Source: JBFIHF01 sp964411125 (GTDB lineage Bacteria > Myxococcota_A > Bradymonadia > Bradymonadales > Bradymonadaceae). From it: a stretch of DNA of 7,132 bases. Within the stretch, counting starts at the first letter, position 1. Every line of letters begins with the position of its first letter. Shown here one piece after another: positions 1 to 5,440 of this stretch. Location: NCBI GenBank assembly GCA_964411125.1, contig CAYPJU010000152.1, forward strand, positions 1 through 7,132, in the 5' to 3' direction. Both the position numbers and the translations under genes were made by a program. The notes beneath the pieces are model-generated. The model searched no databases and was not told the DNA's origin. It saw nothing but the letters and a program-made list of their open reading frames with translations.

Positions 1-24
1 GCGACCGGGCGACCGGGCGACCGG
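1..24. repeat. Short tandem repeat, three copies of gcgaccgg
   Basis: Three perfect head-to-tail copies of the 8-mer GCGACCGG begin at the first base of the window, so the array may extend further left. It lies just beyond the ssrA terminator. No coding or regulatory role can be assigned; it could be ordinary slippage in GC-rich spacer DNA. Confidence 0.6.
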
Positions 25-30
25 GGACGT

Positions 31-60
31 AAAAAGGCCAGCCCGAGGGCTGGCCTTTTT
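31..60 (-). terminator. Intrinsic terminator downstream of ssrA
   Basis: Thirteen base pairs (31-43 with 48-60) close a four-base loop. The stem is GC-rich in its upper half and ends in five A:T pairs, so either strand reads as a stem followed by a T run. It begins three bases beyond the 3' end of the tmRNA and is best read as its terminator. The symmetry could also stop transcription coming from the left. Confidence 0.85.
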
Positions 61-62
61 GA

Positions 63-448
63 TGGAGGCGGCGGGAATCGAACCCGCGTCCGCGAATGAT
101 CCACTGAACGCTTCTACGTGCGTAGTACGAGTTTGGAGAGTTTTACTTCAGCGTACGCTGCCCCCGCACAGGCCACGGTTGCTGAAGACCCTTCGAAGTT
201 TCGGTGTCAGGTCGAAGGACGAAGCTCCGGACACCTAGCCTGCTGTGTGTCGTCCCTGAAAGCCCACAGGCAAAGCCCGCAGGGACGGGTAGCGGGTTAC
301 GCTACATCTAGCGGTTTTGGCTTACGCCGCCATCCGCATCTGCACGTTGTCGTTGGCAGTTATAACGTTTTCTGAGGTTATTACGCAGTCACAGACCTGC
401 GGCACGCGACGTTCGCTTCTGCACCCACGTCGAAACCAGGGCGCCCCC
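63..448 (-). ncRNA. ssrA: Transfer-messenger RNA (tmRNA), one-piece form
   Basis: tmRNA acts with SmpB to rescue stalled ribosomes: it is charged with alanine like a tRNA, then supplies a short frame encoding a degradation tag. The 3' end reads GCGGGTTCGATTCCCGC, a T arm with a 5-bp stem and TTCGATT loop, followed by CGCCTCC and a discriminator A. The 5' end, GGGGGCGCCCTGGTTTCGACG, gives the partner strand (GGGGGCG pairs with CGCCTCC, one G-U) and the hallmark GGTTTCGACG. An internal tag frame lies at 322-357. A perfect 8-bp stem (251-258 with 280-287) fits one of the structured/pseudoknot domains after the tag. The length, 386 nt, is normal for a one-piece tmRNA. CCA is not encoded after the discriminator and would have to be added enzymatically. 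It is not the permuted two-piece form typical of Alphaproteobacteria. Ends are inferred from the acceptor stem. Confidence 0.97.
322..357 (-). other. tmRNA tag-peptide reading frame (ANDNVQMRMAA)
   Basis: Read on the minus strand, GCC AAC GAC AAC GTG CAG ATG CGG ATG GCG GCG TAA encodes A-N-D-N-V-Q-M-R-M-A-A then stop. The AND start and the Ala-Ala end match known tmRNA tags, whose last residues are read by ClpXP-type proteases. The resume codon is an alanine codon. The middle (VQMRM) differs from the E. coli tag core. The frame sits about 90 nt from the 5' end of the RNA, as expected. Confidence 0.93.
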
Positions 449-463
449 GTGACGGGGAGTCGA

Positions 464-492
464 ACGAAGTTTTCGTACGACCCGGTTGTCAA
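464..492 (-). promoter_or_regulatory. Probable ssrA promoter
   Basis: A perfect -35 hexamer TTGACA occurs at 492-487 on the minus strand, about 38 bases upstream of the mature tmRNA 5' end. At the usual 17-18 bp spacing the -10 is poor (CTTCGT or TTCGTT near 469-463). The position and the exact -35 favour a sigma-70-type promoter, but the -10 is uncertain. Confidence 0.45.
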
Positions 493-560
493 AGAACTGC
501 GGGCGAGAAGCCGCGCAGCGTGTGGATAGTAGGGACTCTCGGCTCAAAAGCAAGGCCGGG

Positions 561-1445
561 TCAGTCGTCCTCGGGGTCTGGTCGCCGGTACTCTCGAAGA
601 GCAACGGCGACGAGCCCTCGGTTGCAGCGGTTCCGGTCGAGCCGCAAGAGGAAGCTGATCGAGCTCTCCCCGACGGGAGGCAGCAGCACGTCGAGATGAT
701 CGAAAGACATGAACTCGCATTGAAGCGAGCGAGGGTCGGCCGCGCGGCTTTCGACGACGAGGCTGAGCCAGTCGGGGACCTCGAGCCGGCTCCGTTTTCC
801 CAGCGTCTCGATGATCTCCCCACGCTCGTCGAAGAACGCGACGGCGATGAAGCCGTCGAGCTCCGAGAGCTTCTGGGCGCATTCCAGCACCTCCTTCGTG
901 ACGCCGTCGGGCGGCGATAGCACCTCGTCGAGCGCCTTCGACACCGTGTCTTCGTCGAGTCCCCGCTCTTCCGAGTCGAACACGGTGAACGGATCGCCCG
1001 CCACGAACGGGTCGCTCGCTGGAGGCTCGCTGGGGGTATGGTCTTGAGCCGCCCAGTACGTCTCCATCAGGAGCTGCGACATCGGTAGATCGATGTTTCG
1101 CTCGTCGAACGCTTCGCGGTTCAAGCCGGAGACCCGCGTCCTGTCCCACGAGACGATCTCCACGAATGCCTCGACCCCCTTGATTCCGCTCGCGGTCCAG
1201 GCACCGACGACGTCGCCGTCGGCGACCGCGATCCACCCCTTCTGGTGGGTCGCCGACTCTACGTTGAGGGTGAGCGGGTCCATCCGGAGGGCGTAGAACT
1301 GAACGAGATCGATCAGTTCCGGCGCGTCGGCGGGGTCGTGATCTGCTTCGGTGTGTGATCGGTCGGAAGTTGCCACGGGATCCTGGTCTGCGTCGAACGG
1401 GTCTCTCAGGTCGAAATTGGGCCATTCACCTGACGTCGAGTCCAT
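561..1445 (-). CDS. PATAN (DUF4388) - Roadblock/LC7-like fusion protein
   Basis: A 294-residue cytoplasmic protein with no signal peptide or membrane segment. Residues 1-42 are acidic and probably disordered. Residues 43-135 fit the PATAN/DUF4388 pattern: a DLVQFYALR helix, two hydrophobic strand blocks around NVES and GWIAVADGDVVGA, then GVEAFVEIVSW and a final helix ending at PMSQLLMETYW. A Pro/Asp-rich linker (about 136-180) leads to a Roadblock/LC7-like domain (about 183-285), seen in LSELDGFIAVAFFDERGEII and the closing NRGLVAVAL. PATAN domains are known from bacterial signalling proteins as likely protein-interaction modules; Roadblock domains usually dimerise and can act on small GTPases. 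GAGGAG four bases before the ATG supports this start. It lies 83 bp downstream of a Roadblock gene on the same strand and is paralogous to the product of 4112-4900. No enzymatic residues are evident; its partner is unknown. Confidence 0.8.
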   Translation of the reverse strand: MDSTSGEWPNFDLRDPFDADQDPVATSDRSHTEADHDPADAPELIDLVQFYALRMDPLTLNVESATHQKGWIAVADGDVVGAWTASGIKGVEAFVEIVSWDRTRVSGLNREAFDERNIDLPMSQLLMETYWAAQDHTPSEPPASDPFVAGDPFTVFDSEERGLDEDTVSKALDEVLSPPDGVTKEVLECAQKLSELDGFIAVAFFDERGEIIETLGKRSRLEVPDWLSLVVESRAADPRSLQCEFMSFDHLDVLLPPVGESSISFLLRLDRNRCNRGLVAVALREYRRPDPEDD

Positions 1446-1475
1446 CTCTCTCCTCGTGCTGATGCTGAACGAAAG

Positions 1476-1502
1476 CGGCCCCCGAAGCAGCTTCGGGGGC
1501 CG
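1476..1502 (-). terminator. GC-rich hairpin between two co-directional genes; possible attenuator
   Basis: A perfect 12-bp stem (1476-1487 with 1491-1502) encloses a three-base loop. On the minus strand it is followed only by CTTTCGTT, a weak T tract. It lies after the stand-alone Roadblock gene and before the PATAN-Roadblock gene. It may lower read-through or stabilise the 3' end of the upstream message rather than fully end transcription. Confidence 0.5.
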
Positions 1503-1528
1503 TCACTGCACGTTGCATCGGCGGCACC

Positions 1529-1897
1529 TCAGACGCGGAGCTGCTTCTCCGTCTCCGACACCGAACGCCGCGAGAGTGCGAGGTTGGCCTGCGCCTTGTC
1601 GAGCGCGATGTAGATGAACACGGTCGGCTGATTCGCCATCGGGCGAATCAGGTGGTACTGCGAGCTGAGCGTGATGAGGATGTCCTCGATCGCATCGTCG
1701 AGCCCGAGCGCCTCGGCTGCCCGCTGCTTGGCGATGACGACGTCACGGTTGGCGGCCGCAGCTACTTCGATCGCAAAGTCGTCGCCCCCTCCGATCACGC
1801 CGAGGGTCATTCCGCTTTCGGTGTCGACGACAGCCGCCGCGATGAAACCGCTAATCTTCGAGAGTGCTTTGAGGGAAGCGTCGATGTTCTGGGCCAT
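1529..1897 (-). CDS. Stand-alone Roadblock/LC7 domain protein
   Basis: A 122-residue protein that is almost entirely one Roadblock/LC7 fold: a first helix (1-16, ending KALSKISG), the paired strands FIAAAVVDTESGMTLG (18-33), a long helix (41-65, FAIEVAAAANRDVVIAKQRA), then ILITLSSQYHLIRPM (73-87), TVFIYIALD (92-100) and a C-terminal helix (101-120). Proteins of this family dimerise and often serve as GTPase-activating or scaffolding partners of Ras-like GTPases (MglB acting on MglA is the model). No GTPase is present nearby. The ATG at 1897 is chosen because AGGAG lies eight bases upstream; an earlier in-frame ATG at 1960 would add 21 residues unlike the family. It is probably the first gene of a unit with the PATAN-Roadblock gene. 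Family assignment is firm, function inferred. Confidence 0.9.
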   Translation of the reverse strand: MAQNIDASLKALSKISGFIAAAVVDTESGMTLGVIGGGDDFAIEVAAAANRDVVIAKQRAAEALGLDDAIEDILITLSSQYHLIRPMANQPTVFIYIALDKAQANLALSRRSVSETEKQLRV

Positions 1898-1922
1898 GGG
1901 GTTCTCTCCTGCGTTTCGTTGA

Positions 1923-1942
1923 CCAACGTCACGGGACGTTGG
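1923..1942 (-). promoter_or_regulatory. Perfect inverted repeat before the Roadblock gene
   Basis: CCAACGTC and GACGTTGG form a perfect 8-bp inverted repeat around a four-base spacer, 25 bases upstream of the Roadblock start codon and about 12 bases upstream of its ribosome binding site. It could be a protein operator or a hairpin in the mRNA leader. A second hairpin (GGCGG/CCGCC, 1951-1964) lies immediately beyond it. Confidence 0.5.
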
Positions 1943-2038
1943 GGATGATTGGCGGATCACCGCCGTTTAACCCGCCCGTGCGGGATGATTTCAGAGTCTA
2001 CGACCCCTCGCCGCGGGCGGACCGCGGTGCGATACATC

Positions 2039-2057
2039 GGCGGTCTCGATGACCGCC
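2039..2057. repeat. Inverted repeat GGCGGTC-N5-GACCGCC
   Basis: A perfect 7-bp inverted repeat with a five-base spacer. Its right edge GACCGCCAAT is the reverse complement of a near copy (ATTGGCGGATC) at 1948-1958, so the GGCGG-type arms recur across about 100 bp. Operator or structural role unknown. Confidence 0.45.
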
Positions 2058-2097
2058 AATTCACAAACTCGGCCGCCCCTCACAAGGTCGACCATTA

Positions 2098-2140
2098 GAT
2101 GCGAGTTGGGACCCAGACATCCCCATGCCTGGCTCGCATC
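2098..2140. repeat. Interrupted inverted repeat GATGCGAG ... CTCGCATC
   Basis: Perfect 8-bp arms (2098-2105 and 2133-2140) enclose 27 bases, within which CCAG (2113-2116) can pair with CTGG (2129-2132) next to the right arm. This gives a 12-pair stem with a seven-base bulge on one side. No T tract follows on either strand, so it is not a standard terminator. It could be a leader RNA element or an operator. Confidence 0.4.
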
Positions 2141-2184
2141 GTCTTCACTGTTTCACGAGTTTGATAGATGAATGTTAGCGAGCG

Positions 2185-2256
2185 TTCGAAGCCTGTCGTG
2201 GGAAATCTTTCCCCACCATTTCGAAGGGGTGTCCCTTTTCTCCCCACGCTTCGAAG
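2185..2256. repeat. Three TTCGAAG boxes in a repeated context
   Basis: TTCGAAG occurs at 2185-2191, 2220-2226 and 2250-2256, spaced 35 and 30 bases apart. The first two copies are each followed by a GTC and then by a pyrimidine stretch ending in CCCCAC, so the repeat unit is larger than the box itself. TTCGAA is a palindrome. The last copy ends 11 bases before the TATAAT at 2268, a sensible place for regulator binding. Confidence 0.5.
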
Positions 2257-2267
2257 AAATTCACATC

Positions 2268-2282
2268 TATAATAATATTATA
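2268..2282. promoter_or_regulatory. AT-rich core with TATAAT on both strands; putative divergent promoter
   Basis: TATAATAATATTATA contains a perfect -10 hexamer TATAAT at 2268-2273 on the plus strand and another at 2282-2277 on the minus strand. Plus-strand transcription from here would give a leader of about 125 nt before the response regulator; minus-strand transcription would run about 370 nt to the Roadblock gene. Neither side has a good -35 at 16-18 bp, which suggests an activated promoter if it is one. Confidence 0.45.
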
Positions 2283-2405
2283 CTGGAGCTGTAAGAATTC
2301 CCACTCTTGAATTCCGCGTCCGACTGCTGTCTTCTGAGAGCACACAGCCATCGAAGTCGGGGGTGGGGGGGAAGGCGTGAACCCATCGACCCGGAACTGT
2401 CTGCC

Positions 2406-3218
2406 ATGGCGGATGACGATCAAGAGCGTTCAGAGTTCGAAGCCGAGTGGAACCGTTTCAGCAACGATCTGGCGGTGGCTGACGGCAACCTCGCGTTCCT
2501 GATCGAAATTTTCCAGGACAACGCGATGGTGCGGAACGCGTTGGAGGACATCCGCGAGGCCACCCGCCGGATGGGGGAAGTGATGGCCGAGCAGATTGTC
2601 TGGTACGGAGAGCGTGAGCACCCGCCGAGGCGTCCGCCGAACTCCCGGGAGGCGCCTCATGACATCGTCCAGTTGGCGCAGCGAATACGGGAACGAGCGG
2701 GCCCCGTCGCCCTCGTCGTGGACGACGATGACACTGTCGCCCACCGTATCGCTGCCGGCCTCGCGCGCTACGATTTCGAGCCCACCGTCGCGAATTCGTT
2801 CGGCGAGGTGTTCTCCCCGCTCCTCGGATACGGAATCGCGATCGTCGACCTCGATCTTCAGGGGGAGAGGTCAGGGCTCGACGTGATTCGAGGGTTGAAG
2901 GCGAGCGAGTCACCGCCAATCGTTCTGGCCCACAGCGGATGTGCGGCGATCTATGTCGCTGTCGGATCGGTGCGTCACGGAGCGGACAACTTCCTGCTCA
3001 AACCCGCCACGGTGGAAGAGATCCTCGTCGCCATCGGCGACGTCTTGGGCTACGGGGCTCCCGAGTTCGAGTACCGACCGATGACTCTGGAGCGGGTCAA
3101 AACCGAAGTGGTGCAGCGCGTTTATCGCGATACCGGCGGCAACACCAAGCTCACCGCGACACTGCTCGGCATCGACCGCAAGACGGTGCGACGCTACCTC
3201 AACACCGAGGACGATTGA
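2406..3218 (+). CDS. Orphan response regulator: DHp-like segment, receiver, Fis-type HTH
   Basis: A 270-residue cytoplasmic protein in three parts. Residues 10-71 resemble the two-helix dimerisation/phosphotransfer (DHp) domain of histidine kinases: NRFSNDLAVADGN (16-28) follows the usual HDFNNLL...GN pattern, but the phospho-accepting His is Asn16. Residues 99-215 are a receiver with the acidic pair Asp106/Asp107, phospho-acceptor Asp148 (IVDLDL), Ser177 in the Ser/Thr position and Lys199 (FLLKPA), so phosphorylation looks possible. Residues 226-266 (RVKTEVVQRVYRDTGGN ... RKTVRRYL) form a Fis-type helix-turn-helix like that of RegA/PrrA/ActR regulators, expected to bind DNA. The ATG at 2406 is chosen because the sequence before it (TTG at 2307 in frame) looks non-coding; the ribosome binding site is weak (GGAA nine bases away). 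No cognate kinase is in the window. A MaoC-type gene follows after 44 bp and is likely co-transcribed. Confidence 0.88.
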   Translation: MADDDQERSEFEAEWNRFSNDLAVADGNLAFLIEIFQDNAMVRNALEDIREATRRMGEVMAEQIVWYGEREHPPRRPPNSREAPHDIVQLAQRIRERAGPVALVVDDDDTVAHRIAAGLARYDFEPTVANSFGEVFSPLLGYGIAIVDLDLQGERSGLDVIRGLKASESPPIVLAHSGCAAIYVAVGSVRHGADNFLLKPATVEEILVAIGDVLGYGAPEFEYRPMTLERVKTEVVQRVYRDTGGNTKLTATLLGIDRKTVRRYLNTEDD

Positions 3219-3262
3219 CGATTCGGGTGGGTCGAGCGTGCTTTCTGTGGGATGGTGCGGCC

Positions 3263-4090
3263 ATGCGCACGTTCCGAAACCCACCTTCCATGGGGCGCGT
3301 CTACCTCGCCGCCCTCACCCAACGTCGCCCCCCGTTCGAGGGCGACGAGCTCCCGATGATGAAGGCCCGGTTGGAAGCACAACCGCTCCTGAAGAGTCGT
3401 CTCGAGAAGTATCGAAGCGCTTGCGGATCAAGGGCCGAAGTTCCGGTCGGCTATCCGCAAATGCTCGTTACTCCCGTTCACGTCGCGCTTCTCACGGACG
3501 ACGAGTTTCCTTTGCGCGCAATGGGGTTGGTTCATCCCCGATTCTCGATCGTTCAGCACCGAACGCTACAGGTGGAAGATGAGGTCGATTTCGAAACGTG
3601 GTTTGGTTCACCTCGTAAGGTGCGAAACGGTATAGAGTTTGATATCGAAACACGAGCCTACGTCGATCAGGATCTCGCATGGGAAAGCACGGCAGCGACG
3701 TTTTACCGAACGGGTAGCGAACGCGGGGAGTCCACCACGGATGACGACGATTGGAAGGACCGGCGAGCGTTCATGACGCCCGCAAATGCCGGGCGCCGAT
3801 ACGCCAGGGTTTCGGGAGACGCTAACCCGGTGCATCTGCACCCTTGGACGGCGCGCATTTTCGGCTACAAGAACCCGATCGCGCACGGGTGGTGGCTCGT
3901 CGCTCGAACGCTCGCGGAGCTCGAGCTCGACGGGCCGTCGGATCCCACGCGGTTCACGTTCGAGTTTCGTCGGCCAGTCTTCCTCGGCCGATCCGGATAC
4001 GAGCTGGCCCGAGGGAGCGACGAGGGGCGGTTCGCCATCGTCGATACACGTGACAAGATTCGTCTCGATGGACGAATCGAGCCGGTCTGA
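3263..4090 (+). CDS. MaoC-type double hot-dog acyl-CoA dehydratase/hydratase
   Basis: A 275-residue protein. The C-terminal half carries the (R)-specific enoyl-CoA hydratase (hydratase 2) signature: YARVSGDANPVHLHPWTA (180-197), with Asp186 and His191 at the catalytic positions, followed by GYKNPIAHGWW (201-211). The N-terminal half (about 55-150, with VPVGYPQMLVTPVHVALLTD and a QHRTL strand) fits the non-catalytic hot-dog repeat of two-domain members. Such enzymes hydrate trans-2-enoyl-CoA to (R)-3-hydroxyacyl-CoA, or the reverse, in fatty-acid or polyketide-like pathways; the substrate here cannot be read. The ATG at 3263 has only a weak GTGGGA upstream; Met10 is an alternative start. Its stop lies 21 bp from the stop of the convergent PATAN-Roadblock gene, with no hairpin between them. 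It probably shares a transcript with the response regulator. Confidence 0.85.
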   Translation: MRTFRNPPSMGRVYLAALTQRRPPFEGDELPMMKARLEAQPLLKSRLEKYRSACGSRAEVPVGYPQMLVTPVHVALLTDDEFPLRAMGLVHPRFSIVQHRTLQVEDEVDFETWFGSPRKVRNGIEFDIETRAYVDQDLAWESTAATFYRTGSERGESTTDDDDWKDRRAFMTPANAGRRYARVSGDANPVHLHPWTARIFGYKNPIAHGWWLVARTLAELELDGPSDPTRFTFEFRRPVFLGRSGYELARGSDEGRFAIVDTRDKIRLDGRIEPV

Positions 4091-4111
4091 TCCGGACCAG
4101 GAACTCGGGAC

Positions 4112-4900
4112 TCAAATGCAGCCGACCCGCCGCAGGGTGTGTTCCACGATCCCCCGATTCACCGGCTCTCGTTCGAAACGAATGAAGAGCACGGCATCGA
4201 GATGCAGATCGAGGAGAAGAATCTCGAACCGACCTTCGTGATGGAAGTCGCAGCGGTGCAAGTCGTGCGAGGCTTCGGCGATCAATCTCGTGAGCCAATC
4301 GGGGGCCGCAAACGCCGTCGGCTTCCCGAACGTCGCGGCGGGCGTTCCGTTCCTGTCGAAGATCGCGAGAGCCGCGAATCCGTCGATCTTCGACAGCTCA
4401 CGGGCAAGGCGAACGACCCGCTGCCGGTCTAGCCGAGGGGACTGGTTTGCCTCCGCCGGCTCGTCTTCGTACGCCGAAGTTTCTTCGGCGAGGCTCGAAG
4501 CTGGCCGTTCGGCGAGGTCCGATACGGGCCGAGGGGCGGGAGGTTCCGTCGGTGCGTGCGTGGCAGCGCGCACCGCAGTGTCGAGGAGGAGCCGCTCGAG
4601 AGGTAGCGAGAGGGTGTGCTCTTCCTCCGTTACTCCGCTCACCTCGACGATCTTCTGTCCCACCCAGGACAGAATCTCCACGAAAGCGGCGACCCCGTTC
4701 TTACCGCTCGCTGTCTCGACGCTCAGAACTCGGCCGCTCCCGACACTCAGCGTGCCCCGCTGCATCTCTTCCGATTCGACCGTGAGTCGAATCGGGCTCT
4801 TCCGCAGCGCGTGAAACTGCAGCAGGTCGACGAAGCACGTGGACGGAAACTGGCGCGTGGCGCTCGAGTTCACCGCAGCAATCGAGGGGAGTACGCTCAT
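4112..4900 (-). CDS. Second PATAN (DUF4388) - Roadblock/LC7-like fusion protein
   Basis: A 262-residue cytoplasmic protein, paralogous to the product of 561-1445. Residues 22-115 form the PATAN domain: VDLLQFHALRKSPIRLTVES, GTLSVGSGRVLSVETASG, GVAAFVEILSW, and PLERLLLDTA. Both paralogues share the DL(V/L)QF(Y/H)ALR and VES blocks and the linker T-P-x-E-P-P-A type sequence after the domain. An acidic Pro/Ser-rich linker (about 118-157) leads to a Roadblock-like domain (160-258) with ARELSKIDGFAALAIFDRNG, APDWLTRLIAEA and the shared NRGIVEHTL close. The start at 4900 overlaps the stop of the upstream Roadblock-like gene as ATGA and has no clear Shine-Dalgarno of its own, so translational coupling is likely. 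It is the last gene of the minus-strand run and converges on the dehydratase gene. The role is unknown; protein-protein regulation is the inference. Confidence 0.8.
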   Translation of the reverse strand: MSVLPSIAAVNSSATRQFPSTCFVDLLQFHALRKSPIRLTVESEEMQRGTLSVGSGRVLSVETASGKNGVAAFVEILSWVGQKIVEVSGVTEEEHTLSLPLERLLLDTAVRAATHAPTEPPAPRPVSDLAERPASSLAEETSAYEDEPAEANQSPRLDRQRVVRLARELSKIDGFAALAIFDRNGTPAATFGKPTAFAAPDWLTRLIAEASHDLHRCDFHHEGRFEILLLDLHLDAVLFIRFEREPVNRGIVEHTLRRVGCI

Positions 4901-5340
4901 GGGACCAACCGCAAGTGGCGAGGTTCGGGTGGACCGGACGAGCTCACGCGGCGTTGGGCCGGGCGCGACTCGACGGGGGGCACTCCGTTCCAGCGGAGAG
5001 GAATGATCAGTTGTTCTACTCGCTCGAGGATTCTCCGGGTGAATCCGAGCGTGGCGAGTCGGGAGTCCGTCATGACGACGAACCCAAAGCCCGGTCGGCT
5101 CGAGAGGCGGTAGACCGTGGTGTCGCATCCGGACGTCGAGAATGTGACGGACTCCGGTAGGGCCCGCACGCCGATCCGGCGGAGCGCTCGACACTTGGCG
5201 TCCCAGATTCCGCCGATCGCTCTCACGGTCTGCTGGTCGAGGTACAACGTCGATATTGCCGTGTGAGTCGGAAGGTACACCACAGCTCCGGCGGTGAACC
5301 CGGGCGTTTCAGCGAGAAGTGCGAGCGGTTCGTCGATGAG
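4897..5340 (-). CDS. Roadblock/LC7-like protein, N-terminus lost in assembly gap
   Basis: The visible 147 residues start at the edge of the N run, so the start codon is not seen. The order of elements fits a Roadblock/LC7 fold lacking most of its first helix: LALLAETPG, strands AGAVVYLPTHTAISTLYLD, a helix TVRAIGGIWDAKCRALRRI, strands ESVTFSTSGCDTTVYRLSS and RPGFGFVVMTD, and a last helix LATLGFTRRILERVEQLI. A tail of about 35 residues, rich in Pro, Arg and Ser, follows. The sequence is more divergent than the stand-alone Roadblock protein, so the family call rests on pattern rather than strong motifs. Its TGA stop overlaps the ATG of the PATAN-Roadblock gene. The open frame appears to continue through the Ns into the nitronate monooxygenase only because N codons hide stops; two separate genes are much more likely. 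Confidence 0.55.
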   Translation of the reverse strand, partial: LIDEPLALLAETPGFTAGAVVYLPTHTAISTLYLDQQTVRAIGGIWDAKCRALRRIGVRALPESVTFSTSGCDTTVYRLSSRPGFGFVVMTDSRLATLGFTRRILERVEQLIIPLRWNGVPPVESRPAQRRVSSSGPPEPRHLRLVP

Positions 5341-5440
5341 NNNNNNNNNNNNNNNNNNNNNNNNNNNNNNNNNNNNNNNNNNNNNNNNNNNNNNNNNNNN
5401 NNNNNNNNNNNNNNNNNNNNNNNNNNNNNNNNNNNNNNNN
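5341..5440. other. Assembly gap of 100 N
   Basis: One hundred undetermined bases, a length often used as a placeholder for an unknown distance between contigs. It hides the end of the nitronate monooxygenase gene and the start of the Roadblock-like gene. The true distance, and even the adjacency of the two sides, is not shown by the sequence. Confidence 0.95.

Larger units (their letters stand above)
1898..2405. other. Divergent intergenic region, about 500 bp, without a gene
   Basis: This stretch separates the minus-strand Roadblock gene from the plus-strand response regulator. I see no convincing protein or RNA gene. It holds inverted repeats at 1923-1942, 1951-1964, 2039-2057 and 2098-2140, two CCGCGG palindromes (2011-2016, 2022-2027), TTCGAAG boxes at 2185-2256, an AT-rich promoter-like core at 2268-2282, a pair of GAATTCC direct repeats (2295, 2309), and a G-rich run (2359-2371) shortly before the response regulator start. 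The part from about 2160 to 2330 is clearly more AT-rich than its surroundings. Confidence 0.75.

Noticed and set aside
63..90. A tRNA gene, from the TTCGATT T arm and acceptor sequence
   Set aside because: No anticodon arm lies at tRNA distance; the matching 5' acceptor strand is at 442-448, with tag frame and tmRNA hallmarks between.
118..529. Small plus-strand frames in the first 530 bases
   Set aside because: They are antisense to the tmRNA gene and its promoter and have no protein family resemblance.
544..1425. Long minus-strand open frame of 293 residues
   Set aside because: It overlaps the PATAN-Roadblock gene in another frame and is rich in Arg/Gly/Pro, typical of a shadow frame in GC-rich DNA.
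2185..2256. A CRISPR-like or replication iteron array
   Set aside because: There are only three short boxes with unequal spacing and no conserved full-length repeat; regulator binding sites are a simpler reading.
2175..2423. Minus-strand frame of 82 residues in the divergent region
   Set aside because: No ribosome binding site or family resemblance, it crosses the promoter-like and repeat elements, and it overlaps the response regulator start.
2939..3262. N-terminal extension of the MaoC-type protein back into the response regulator gene
   Set aside because: The extension lies in an alternative frame of the response regulator and is Arg/Gln-rich with no domain; the hot-dog homology begins after the ATG at 3263.
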